NCBI GenBank assembly: GCA_023390485.1
Contig: JAEWCT010000105.1
Location: forward strand, 1-8,574
Direction: 5' to 3'
Length of the DNA: 8,574 bases
Origin: Pseudomonadota bacterium
Lineage (GTDB): Bacteria > Pseudomonadota > Alphaproteobacteria > Rhizobiales > Hyphomicrobiaceae
Shown: piece after piece, positions 1-6,207 of the stretch
Layout of the letters: each line of letters starts with the position of its first letter
How positions within the stretch are numbered: the first letter of the stretch is position 1
Program-made: the position numbers and the translations under genes
The notes under the pieces: model-generated
Told to the model about the DNA's origin: nothing
The model's input: only the letters and a program-made list of their open reading frames with translations
The model's database searches: none

Positions 1-1047
1 GGAGAGACGGTTCTCTTTCAGCGGTTTGGTCAAAATGTTCGCTGGGGCAACCGCATCCTGGATTGCGAGATTAACGCCGACGCCGCCGATCGGTGACATC
101 GCATGCGCCGCATCGCCAATGCAGAGAAGGCCCGCGCGCCACCACTGCTTCAGGCGATCGATCCGGACGCTCAGAAGATGGACGTCGTCGAAGGAGCGGA
201 TCTCCTGCAACCGCTCGCGCGGCAGCGGCGAAACGGCGGCGACCATCTCGCGAAACGCTTCGATCCCGCCGTTCTTGATGTCGGCATAAGTGCCTTTACG
301 AACGATATACCCGCATTGCCAATAGTCGCCGCGATCGATCATCACGAAGCCTTGCCGCGGACCTGCATGACCCATGGTCTGCTCCGGATCGCCTGCTGCA
401 TGTGAAAACTTCATCCAGAGCACTTCGCTCGGATTGCCGAAGCTCTCGACTTCGAGGCCCGCGAGCCTGCGCGTTGCCGAATTGCGGCCGTCAGCGCCGA
501 TGATGAGGGACGTGGTGAGCTTCAAAGGCCCGTCGGCTGTGCGCGCGCGAAGCCCCGTGACGCGATCGCCTCGGATGATGAGATCGGTGACTTCGCTTTC
601 CATCAGGAGGCGGAAATTCGGATGGCGCTTGGCCTCCCGCGCCAGGAAATTCAGAAATTCCCATTGCGGCATGAACGCGATGAAACGGTTCTTCGCCGGT
701 AGCCAGGAAAAATCGGCGATGGTGATGTTTTTTCCGCCGACTTCCGCATGGAGCTTGCGCGCTTCAGTATGCGGAAGCTGCAACAGCTTATCCGCAAGAC
801 CGAGCTCGTGCATCACCTGCAAGGTCGAAGGATGGATCGTATCGCCGCGAAAATCGCGTAGGAAGTCACCGTGCTTTTCGACGACGCTCACGTCGATGCC
901 GGCGCGCGCCAGCATGAGACCGAGCATGAGGCCTGCGGGGCCCGCGCCAACGATGGCGCACGTCGTGCTGATCTCGCGTTTCGTTGCCGTGTCCTCGTAG
1001 CGCTCCGAGGTTTCCGGAATGGACGCCGCATCGGTTCCGAGGTTCAT
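1..1047 (-). CDS. FAD-dependent monooxygenase (UbiH/PHBH-like), C-terminus cut by window edge
   Basis: A flavoprotein of the FAD_binding_3 (PF01494) aromatic hydroxylase/UbiH superfamily, which uses NAD(P)H and O2 to hydroxylate an organic, often aromatic, substrate in the cytosol. The 349 visible residues carry all three family landmarks. These are the dinucleotide-binding GAGPAG at 34-39 with an acidic residue at the end of the second strand (VVEK, E57), the DG motif GADGRNS at 184-190, and the FAD-ribityl GDAAHAMSP at 311-319 followed by GGVGVNLAIQDA. Relatives are about 400-420 residues, so roughly the last 60 lie outside the window. The ATG at 1047-1045 overlaps the stop of the upstream AraC gene (ATGA), which fixes the start and implies translational coupling. 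There is a 25-residue hydrophilic extension before the Rossmann strand. The substrate cannot be told from sequence; a role in ubiquinone synthesis is less likely given the regulator context. The family call is firm. Confidence 0.9.
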   Translation of the reverse strand, partial: MNLGTDAASIPETSERYEDTATKREISTTCAIVGAGPAGLMLGLMLARAGIDVSVVEKHGDFLRDFRGDTIHPSTLQVMHELGLADKLLQLPHTEARKLHAEVGGKNITIADFSWLPAKNRFIAFMPQWEFLNFLAREAKRHPNFRLLMESEVTDLIIRGDRVTGLRARTADGPLKLTTSLIIGADGRNSATRRLAGLEVESFGNPSEVLWMKFSHAAGDPEQTMGHAGPRQGFVMIDRGDYWQCGYIVRKGTYADIKNGGIEAFREMVAAVSPLPRERLQEIRSFDDVHLLSVRIDRLKQWWRAGLLCIGDAAHAMSPIGGVGVNLAIQDAVAPANILTKPLKENRLS

Positions 1048-1946
1048 ACCGGACTCCCGAGCGCCAGCGATTTGAGATCGACGACGTCGCGCTTTGGCGG
1101 CGTACCGAACATGCGCGCGTATTCGCGGCTGAACTGTGAAGCGCTCTCGTAGCCGACTTGATACGCCGCGCCAGCCACGTTGATGTCGCCAGCCGCCATC
1201 AGCCGCCGCGCTTCGAGAAGGCGCAGCTGCTTCTGATATTGCAGCGGCGTCATCGACGTCAGCATTTTGAAATGCGCGTGAAACGACGAGGGACTCATCC
1301 GCGCGACGGACGCGAGCTGTTCGATGCGGATCGGACGCGCAAAATCCTCGCGCAAAACTTGGATCGCCTCGGCGAGCCGCCGCGTCCGGCTGTTGGGCAG
1401 GACAAGCTTGCAGAACTCCCCGCCATATTCTCCCGTCAGCAGCCAGAACGAAATCTCGCGCATGATCGTGGGATAGAGAACGGGAATGGCGTTCGGTGTC
1501 GAAAGCAACCGCGCGAGCCGCGTTGTGCAATCGGCAAGCGGACCTTGGAGATTGCCGACGAAGACGCCGACACCGCTTTCGTCGTTCGGGAGAGGCGGCG
1601 TATCGAGATCTTCCATGACCTCGCGCATAATGCTGAGATCGAGTTCGAGAATGAGTCCAACCAACGGCTTCTCGGCGCTCGCCTGAGACACGCGCCCAAG
1701 CGCCGGAATTTCGACGCTGAAGACCAGCGCCTGCATCTCGCCGTAGGAGAGGGTCTCGTCACCGAACAGCACCTGCTTTTCGCCCTGGGCGACAATGCAC
1801 AGCGACGGCCGGTAGACCATGTGGCGCGGCAGCGTCGCGCGGCTCGTGCGCATGAAGGTGAAGCCTGGGATCGGCGTCTCGAAAACGCCTTCGCCGCCGC
1901 CATTGGCATCGGCATAGCTGCTAAGCGCCGTCTTCAAATCGAGCAT
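1044..1946 (-). CDS. AraC-family transcriptional regulator with AraC_N sensor domain
   Basis: A 300-residue DNA-binding regulator. Residues about 20-180 match the AraC_N (PF06719) ligand-sensing cupin type found in YqhC-like regulators (PSLCIVAQGEKQVLFGD around 47-63). Residues about 190-290 form the double helix-turn-helix: the first HTH around 206-227 (IEQLASVARMSPSSFHAHFK), the second around 254-277 ending in the family signature VGYESASQFSREYARMFG (264-281). The length is normal for the group. The gene is followed with a 4-base ATGA overlap by the FAD monooxygenase. It is divergent from an SDR oxidoreductase across 179 bases, so it most probably controls both and itself. An AG-rich stretch (minus-strand complement of a TC repeat at 1954-1964) stands where a Shine-Dalgarno would be. 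YqhC of E. coli likewise sits beside oxidoreductases and responds to aldehydes; a similar signal here is only an inference. Confidence 0.93.
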   Translation of the reverse strand: MLDLKTALSSYADANGGGEGVFETPIPGFTFMRTSRATLPRHMVYRPSLCIVAQGEKQVLFGDETLSYGEMQALVFSVEIPALGRVSQASAEKPLVGLILELDLSIMREVMEDLDTPPLPNDESGVGVFVGNLQGPLADCTTRLARLLSTPNAIPVLYPTIMREISFWLLTGEYGGEFCKLVLPNSRTRRLAEAIQVLREDFARPIRIEQLASVARMSPSSFHAHFKMLTSMTPLQYQKQLRLLEARRLMAAGDINVAGAAYQVGYESASQFSREYARMFGTPPKRDVVDLKSLALGSPV

Positions 1947-1992
1947 ATCGAAGTCTCTCTCTCTGCGGCGATTTCATCTCCTGCTGGGCATT

Positions 1993-2021
1993 AGCATAGG
2001 GCGAGATGGCGTGGTCCCCAA
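1993..2021 (-). promoter_or_regulatory. Putative promoter of the AraC-monooxygenase operon
   Basis: On the minus strand TTGGGG (2021-2016) and TATGCT (1998-1993) are separated by exactly 17 bases and lie about 50 bases upstream of the AraC ATG. Each box has mismatches to the sigma-70 consensus, so this is a pattern match only. The wider divergent region 1947-2125 should also hold the regulator's binding sites, but I could not identify a convincing direct repeat. Confidence 0.4.
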
Positions 2022-2063
2022 GACCGTTTGGAGGATTAGGCAAGAAATTCGCGAGTTCCGGCA

Positions 2064-2092
2064 TTCAAGAAGCGACGGTCGAGGCTTAGATA
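2064..2092 (+). promoter_or_regulatory. Putative promoter of the SDR gene
   Basis: TTCAAG (2064-2069) and TAGATA (2087-2092) are separated by 17 bases and lie about 35 bases upstream of the SDR start codon. The poor -35 match would suit an activator-dependent promoter served by the divergent AraC-type protein, which is inference. Confidence is modest because alternative -10 registers (TTAGAT, GATACT) are equally possible. Confidence 0.33.
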
Positions 2093-2113
2093 CTGCGCTC
2101 ACAAATATCGTTT

Positions 2114-2119
2114 GAGGAG
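2114..2119 (+). promoter_or_regulatory. Shine-Dalgarno site of the SDR gene
   Basis: GAGGAG lies 6 bases before the ATG at 2126, a strong ribosome binding site that fixes the SDR start. Confidence 0.75.
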
Positions 2120-2125
2120 CAAGCA

Positions 2126-2905
2126 ATGGCACAGGTCAAAACCGGATCGGGTCCCAAGATCGCTATCGTCACGGGCGGTAGCCGTGGGCTTGGACAGAAC
2201 ACCGCGGTGAGCCTCGCGGAGCGGGGTGTCGATGTGATCTTCACCTACCGTTCAAATCGCGAAGAAGCCGAGAAGACAGTCTCGGAGATCGAAGCCCACG
2301 GCCGCAAAGCCGTAGCACTCCAGCTCGACACCGGCGACAGCGCCTCGTTCGATGCCTTCGCAGCCGAGGTCAAGAAAAACCTGAAGGACAAATGGGGTCG
2401 CGAGACGTTCGACTATCTCGTGAACAATGCCGGCGTCGGTATAAGCGGGTCCATCGCCGATATGAAGGAAGCCGACTTCGATCGGCTTTACAACATTCAC
2501 CTGAAGGGCGTGTTCTTCCTGACGCAGAAACTGCTGCCGCTGATCGCCAATGGCGGTCGCATCGTGAACCTTTCGTCCGGCCTCGCGCGCTTCACGATGC
2601 CCGGATACGCAGCATACGGCGCGTTGAAGGGCGCGATCGAAGTGCTGACGCGTTACATGGCGAAGGAACTCGGACCGCGCGGCATCGCCGTGAACGTCGT
2701 GGCCCCGGGCGCGATCGAAACCGATTTCGGCGGCGGCCTTGTGCGCGACAACGTCGAAATCAACAAGCACATCGCGTCGGTGACGGCGATGGGACGCGTG
2801 GGCGTTCCCGACGATATCGGACCGATGATTGCAACGCTGCTGTCTGACGAAAATCGCTGGATGACGGCGCAGCGCCTCGAAGTGTCCGGTGGCGTGAACC
2901 TCTAA
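2126..2905 (+). CDS. Short-chain dehydrogenase/reductase (classical SDR)
   Basis: A 259-residue classical SDR, a cytosolic NAD(P)(H)-dependent oxidoreductase. The cofactor motif TGGSRGLG spans 16-23. After strand 2 comes TYRSN (40-44), whose basic residue suggests NADP(H). NNAG is at 100-103. The catalytic Ser (S151), Tyr (Y164) and Lys (K168, in YGALK) are all present, as is the APGAIETD loop (193-200). One feature is unusual: the helix-4 position normally holding the catalytic Asn of the N-S-Y-K tetrad appears to be His125 (NIHLKG). The length is typical of beta-ketoacyl-ACP reductase-like members, but the lack of fatty-acid neighbours argues against FabG. Divergent from the AraC regulator, it is probably the regulated target, perhaps reducing a toxic carbonyl or working with the monooxygenase. 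The substrate is unknown. Confidence 0.93.
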   Translation: MAQVKTGSGPKIAIVTGGSRGLGQNTAVSLAERGVDVIFTYRSNREEAEKTVSEIEAHGRKAVALQLDTGDSASFDAFAAEVKKNLKDKWGRETFDYLVNNAGVGISGSIADMKEADFDRLYNIHLKGVFFLTQKLLPLIANGGRIVNLSSGLARFTMPGYAAYGALKGAIEVLTRYMAKELGPRGIAVNVVAPGAIETDFGGGLVRDNVEINKHIASVTAMGRVGVPDDIGPMIATLLSDENRWMTAQRLEVSGGVNL

Positions 2906-2921
2906 GGCTCGCGCTGCGCAA

Positions 2922-3929
2922 TCACACGCCGTAATACGATCGATACCAATCGACGAAGCGGGCAATGCCCTCGGCAAGCGGTGTCGAAGGCCGGAAGCCG
3001 GCGTCGCGCGCAAGGTCGTCGATATTCGCGTAGGTCTTGGCAACGTCGCCGGGCTGCGGGGGCAGGAAGATTTTCTTCGCCTCGCGGCCCGTCGCCTTTT
3101 CGATCGTCGCGATGAAATCCATCAGCTCGACCGAATTGTTGTTGCCGATATTGTAGAGCCGGTAAGGCGCGTTCGAGGTCGCGGCGTCCGGCGCATCGCT
3201 CGACCAGTTGGGATCGGGTTCCGCGATCCGGTCGGCGGTGCGAACGACCCCTTCGACGATGTCGTCGATGTACGTGAAGTCGCGCGCATGCTGGCCGTTG
3301 CTGAAAACCTCGATCGGCTCGCCCGCGAGAATTTTCCGCGTGAAGCTGAAATACGCCATGTCCGGCCGCCCGAACGGCCCATAGACCGTGAAGAAGCGAA
3401 GCCCCGTCACGGGAAGACGGTAGAGATGGGCATACGCGTGTGCCGCAAGCTCGTTGGCCTTCTTCGTCGCCGCATAAAGGCTCAGCGGATGATCGACATT
3501 GTCGTGGACGCTGAAGGGCATCTTCGTGTTGGCGCCGTAAACCGAGCTCGAGGACGCGAAGACAAGATGCTTGACGCCGTTATGGCGGCACCCTTCGAGA
3601 ACGTTCTGCATGCCGACGATATTGGAGTCGATGTAGGCGCCTGGGTTCTCGCTGCCATAGCGGACGCCCGCCTGCGCCGCGAGGTGAATGACGTTGTCGA
3701 AACGCTGGGCCCGGAACAGCTCGTTCATCGGCGCGCGATCGGCGATATCGAGATGCAGGAACGAAAATCCTTTTCGCCCGCCGAGCTGCGCCAGCCGCGC
3801 TTTCTTGAGTGCAGGATCGTAATAGCCGTTGACGTTGTCGACGCCGACGACCTCGTCGCCGCGATCGAGCAGGCGAGCCGCCGTGTAGTAGCCGATGAAG
3901 CCGGCAGCGCCGGTAACCAGAAATTTCAT
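2922..3929 (-). CDS. NAD-dependent epimerase, UDP-glucuronate 4-epimerase type
   Basis: A 335-residue extended SDR that resembles bacterial UDP-glucuronate 4-epimerases (LpsL/Cap1J type), which interconvert UDP-glucuronate and UDP-galacturonate for capsule, LPS or exopolysaccharide. NAD is bound by TGAAGFIG (6-13) with D31. The family-typical DNVNGYYDPALKKARLAQL follows at 31-49. The catalytic Ser cluster is SSSSVYG (126-132) and the YxxxK pair is Y152/K156 (YAATK). RFFTVYGPFGRPDMA (178-192) and the ARDFTYIDD loop (215-223) are conserved. The frame stays open far upstream, to about 4682, but the Rossmann fold begins right at the ATG at 3929, so that start is chosen although its Shine-Dalgarno is weak. 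It is convergent with the SDR (16 bases between stops) and divergent from the tail-fibre gene. Other nucleotide-sugar 4-epimerases of this group are possible but less likely. Confidence 0.9.
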   Translation of the reverse strand: MKFLVTGAAGFIGYYTAARLLDRGDEVVGVDNVNGYYDPALKKARLAQLGGRKGFSFLHLDIADRAPMNELFRAQRFDNVIHLAAQAGVRYGSENPGAYIDSNIVGMQNVLEGCRHNGVKHLVFASSSSVYGANTKMPFSVHDNVDHPLSLYAATKKANELAAHAYAHLYRLPVTGLRFFTVYGPFGRPDMAYFSFTRKILAGEPIEVFSNGQHARDFTYIDDIVEGVVRTADRIAEPDPNWSSDAPDAATSNAPYRLYNIGNNNSVELMDFIATIEKATGREAKKIFLPPQPGDVAKTYANIDDLARDAGFRPSTPLAEGIARFVDWYRSYYGV

Positions 3930-3981
3930 TGGCTCGCAGTTCCCGTCCGGAGCTTTGGCGGAGGTTGATGGGCGAGGGCTC

Positions 3982-4009
3982 GGTGTAGTGGGTTCGGCGA
4001 TACTGTCAA
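3982..4009 (-). promoter_or_regulatory. Putative promoter of the epimerase gene
   Basis: A perfect TTGACA (-35) is on the minus strand at 4009-4004. At 16 bases spacing comes TACACC (3987-3982), a weak -10. It lies about 53 bases upstream of the epimerase ATG. The divergent 243-base region 3930-4172 contains no gene I can support. I saw no clear promoter or Shine-Dalgarno for the plus-strand tail-fibre gene in it, only an A-run at about 4098-4103. Confidence 0.4.
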
Positions 4010-4172
4010 TCCGGTCTGTTTGGATCATGGCTCGCGGTGCCCCACGGCCGCGACCGGCTCTTCGCAGGGGGAGAGCCGCCGCCAAACAAAGACTGCAAAA
4101 AAACTTATCCCCGCAATGTCGCCAGCCCTTATCTTCCTGCGTGGGAGCCTTGTTGCAGACATTAGCGTGAAC

Positions 4173-5831
4173 ATGAACGATACGCCGAACCTTGCACTGC
4201 CCTACATCTTGGCCGCTCAGGCGCAGAAGTATGTCACGCATAACGAAGCGATCCGCGCGCTCGATTGCCTTGTGCAGCTTGCCGTTGAAAGCCGGGCGCT
4301 GACGGCGCCGCCTTCGTCTCCGGCCGAGGGCGCAAGGTATATCGTCGCGGCCTCTCCATCGGGTGCATGGACGGGCAACGCCGGCAAGATCGCGGCCTTC
4401 CAGGACGGCGCATGGATTTTCTACGCTCCAAAGGAAGGCTGGGCCGCCTGGATCGAAGCTGAAAGCGCGCTTGTCATCTACGCTGCGGGAGCCTGGACGC
4501 TGTTCGCGGGCTCGGGCGGCGGTGGCGGCCTGTCCGCACCTGTCGCCAATTCCAGCCTCGCCAACATGGCGAACGGTACGATCAAGGGCCGCACGACTGC
4601 AGGTAGCGGCGCCCCGGAGGATCTGACCGGAGCGCAGGCGACCGCGCTCCTCGATACATTTGTCGCCTCCGGCGCCAGCCACAAGAAGGGCCTCGTGCCA
4701 ACGCCCGGATCAACCGCAGGAACGACGAGGTTTCTGCGCGAGGATGCGACCTGGGCCGACCTTGCCAACGTCCCGCTCGTCGGCGTCAACGCGACCGCCG
4801 ACGCCACGAACAAGCTTGCCGTCAAGAGCCCGGCGAGCCTCTTCGACAACACTGGCAACGGTCACCAGCAGAAGATCAACAAGGCCGCCGCGAGCGACGC
4901 CGCGTCGGTGCTCTACCAGACGAATTATTCGGGCCGCGCCGAGATCGGCACGACGGGCGACGACGACTTTCACTTCAAGGTGAGCCCCGACGGCTCGAAC
5001 TGGTACGAAGGCATCCGGATAGCCCGGTCGAACGGCCGAGTATCGTTCCCGTCGGGCGGCGCACGCGAAGTTCTGGCCGCGAACCGCACCTACTACGTGC
5101 GGCTCAGCGATGGTTCGGATTCCAACACCGGCCTGGCGAACACGACGGGCGGCGCCTTCAAGACCATCCAGAAAGCGCTCGATGTCGTCTACGGAACGCT
5201 CGATCTTCAGACATACGATGTCACAATCAACGTGTCCGCCGGTACCTCGACGGAAGCGCTGGCCGTGCGGACGCGCGCCATCGGCACCGGCCGCGTGTTT
5301 CTGATCGGCGATGAGACGACGCCGAGCAATTGCGTTCTCAATGGCAACGACGCTGTGACCGTTGCGAATGGCGGGCAGCTTTATGTGCGCGGCTTTCGCA
5401 TCAAGCCGGCTGGAACGAACAGAAACGGCCTCTACATCAATGCCGGCTACTCGACCATCTTCTTCCGGAATTGCGAGTTCGAGGTGACGGCCGGCGGTTA
5501 TCATATCTTTTGCAACTTGGGTCTGATTCAGGCCGATGGCCCATATGCGATTGTCGGCGGCGGTCACGCCCATGCCTTCGCGAAAGGTATGGGAATTATC
5601 AATATCGACTCGCGGGCCGTCACAGTCTCGAACACGCCCGCCTGGGTCTCGGCCTTTGTGATCGTGCAACAGGCGCAATTCTCGGCCGTCAACGCCAACT
5701 ACTCAGGTTCGGCGACGGGCAATAGATACTCAGCCACCATCAATGGCGTCATCGTCACCAACGGCGCTGGCACGTCTGCATTCCCGGGTGACGCCGCCGG
5801 CACGACGGCTACAGGAGGACAATACACATGA
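4173..5831 (+). CDS. Phage-type tail fibre/spike protein with DUF2793 and beta-helix region
   Basis: A 552-residue, modular receptor-binding-type protein. Residues 1-110 match DUF2793 (TPNLALPYILAAQAQKYVTH from 4, then paired Trp/Gly beta repeats), a domain of alphaproteobacterial phage and prophage tail proteins. A Gly-rich linker (113-119) follows. Next come two motifs common in phage fibres: SLANMANGTIKGRTTAGSGA (128-147) and GLVPTPGSTAGTTRFLRED (173-191). From about 306 a pectin-lyase-like entry (YYVRLSDGSDSNTGL, then FKTIQKALDVV) leads into repetitive beta-rich sequence up to 552, as in tailspikes that bind or cleave polysaccharide. Start choice: ATG 4173 begins exactly at the DUF2793 N-terminus. 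The frame is open further upstream (ATG 4116, TTG 4020), but those stretches look non-coding. No good Shine-Dalgarno is visible. The stop overlaps the next gene. Enzymatic activity is not demonstrated; no catalytic residues could be assigned. Confidence 0.85.
   Translation: MNDTPNLALPYILAAQAQKYVTHNEAIRALDCLVQLAVESRALTAPPSSPAEGARYIVAASPSGAWTGNAGKIAAFQDGAWIFYAPKEGWAAWIEAESALVIYAAGAWTLFAGSGGGGGLSAPVANSSLANMANGTIKGRTTAGSGAPEDLTGAQATALLDTFVASGASHKKGLVPTPGSTAGTTRFLREDATWADLANVPLVGVNATADATNKLAVKSPASLFDNTGNGHQQKINKAAASDAASVLYQTNYSGRAEIGTTGDDDFHFKVSPDGSNWYEGIRIARSNGRVSFPSGGAREVLAANRTYYVRLSDGSDSNTGLANTTGGAFKTIQKALDVVYGTLDLQTYDVTINVSAGTSTEALAVRTRAIGTGRVFLIGDETTPSNCVLNGNDAVTVANGGQLYVRGFRIKPAGTNRNGLYINAGYSTIFFRNCEFEVTAGGYHIFCNLGLIQADGPYAIVGGGHAHAFAKGMGIINIDSRAVTVSNTPAWVSAFVIVQQAQFSAVNANYSGSATGNRYSATINGVIVTNGAGTSAFPGDAAGTTATGGQYT
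5814..5819 (+). promoter_or_regulatory. Shine-Dalgarno site inside the end of the tail-fibre gene
   Basis: GGAGGA, a near-perfect anti-16S match, lies 8 bases before the ATG at 5828 and within the last codons of the fibre gene. It shows the small downstream ORF is truly translated and coupled to the fibre. Confidence 0.75.
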
Positions 5832-6142
5832 TGCCATTCGACCCCAAAAATTGGTTCTGGCTCGTCGGCGGCGACGCCTCGAAGGCATGGTCGAGCGCGG
5901 CCACTGCTTACGTCTCGACATGGGATGAGGACCGCCTGTCTCGGATCGCCAATGAGATTGAACTGTATGACGTCCTGGCGCGGCAGAAACTGAAGTCGAA
6001 AGCGCCGCAAGGTCCGTTTGCCGTTGCTGATCTGCGGTCAGCGCTTCTCCGGATCGATGCTGCCGCAACCGGCGACGCTCAAAGCTATGCGGAACTCTCG
6101 GCAATTGCAGAGGAGATTGGATTCGAACTTCCGGCTGTCTGA
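5828..6142 (+). CDS. Small phage-associated protein coupled to the tail fibre
   Basis: A 104-residue protein starting with ATGATG, the first ATG overlapping the fibre stop (ATGA); ATG 5831 is an alternative start. The N-terminus FDPKNWFWLVGGDASKAWSS (from residue 4) resembles short proteins encoded right after fibre genes in alphaproteobacterial prophages, as far as I recall. The remainder (about 35-104) is predicted helical and charged (WDEDRLSRIANEIELYDVLARQKLKSK). There is no signal peptide, membrane segment or catalytic motif. The position suggests a fibre-assembly chaperone, a fibre tip or a small accessory subunit, all inferred from context. Coding is well supported by the Shine-Dalgarno, the overlap and the GC pattern. 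Function unknown. Confidence 0.8.
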   Translation: MMPFDPKNWFWLVGGDASKAWSSAATAYVSTWDEDRLSRIANEIELYDVLARQKLKSKAPQGPFAVADLRSALLRIDAAATGDAQSYAELSAIAEEIGFELPAV

Positions 6143-6169
6143 ACCTGGGGATGGTTCATGCTTCGAACC
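6141..6169 (+). repeat. Alternating pentamer palindrome GAACC-N7-GGTTC-N7-GAACC
   Basis: GAACC at 6141-6145, GGTTC at 6153-6157 and GAACC at 6165-6169 are spaced with a 12-base period, so the central copy can pair with either flank as two mutually exclusive 5-bp hairpins. The array starts in the stop codon of the small phage protein and lies just upstream of the putative promoter of the next gene. No T-run follows, so it is not a standard intrinsic terminator. It could be an operator, or chance. Confidence 0.35.
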
Positions 6170-6170
6170 G

Positions 6171-6200
6171 TTGCCCTGATTCCTGAATGGGCGATATAAT
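6171..6200 (+). promoter_or_regulatory. Putative promoter of the GT11-like gene
   Basis: TTGCCC (6171-6176) and a perfect TATAAT (6195-6200) with an 18-base spacer. Transcription would be expected to begin about 7 bases further on, at or next to the ATG at 6208, giving a leaderless or nearly leaderless mRNA. This agrees with the absence of any Shine-Dalgarno. Confidence 0.5.
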
Positions 6201-6207
6201 TCGGTCG

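Noticed and set aside
1158..1994. Long plus-strand open frame (278 codons) opposite the AraC gene
   Set aside because: It is the antisense shadow of a clear AraC-family gene. It is arginine- and histidine-rich, with no domain and no Shine-Dalgarno.
2252..3043. Minus-strand open frame of 263 codons across the SDR and epimerase end
   Set aside because: It is antisense to the SDR catalytic core and overlaps the real epimerase in another frame. High GC explains the missing stops.
4020..4172. Extended start of the tail-fibre protein (TTG 4020 or ATG 4116)
   Set aside because: The extension shows no conserved sequence, and DUF2793 proteins begin at or near the NDTPNLALP segment encoded from 4173.
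3930..4682. N-terminal extension of the epimerase frame to a 586-residue protein
   Set aside because: The extra 251 residues are low-complexity Arg/Gly/Ala sequence opposite the tail-fibre gene and intergenic DNA. The Rossmann motif starts at the internal ATG 3929.
4710..5678. Minus-strand open frame of 322 codons opposite the tail-fibre gene
   Set aside because: The sense strand has recognisable DUF2793 and fibre motifs. The antisense frame has none.
6153..6169. GGTTC...GAACC resembling a tRNA T-arm or phage attachment site
   Set aside because: No acceptor stem, anticodon arm or matching second copy was found. The T-arm resemblance is only a 5-bp stem.
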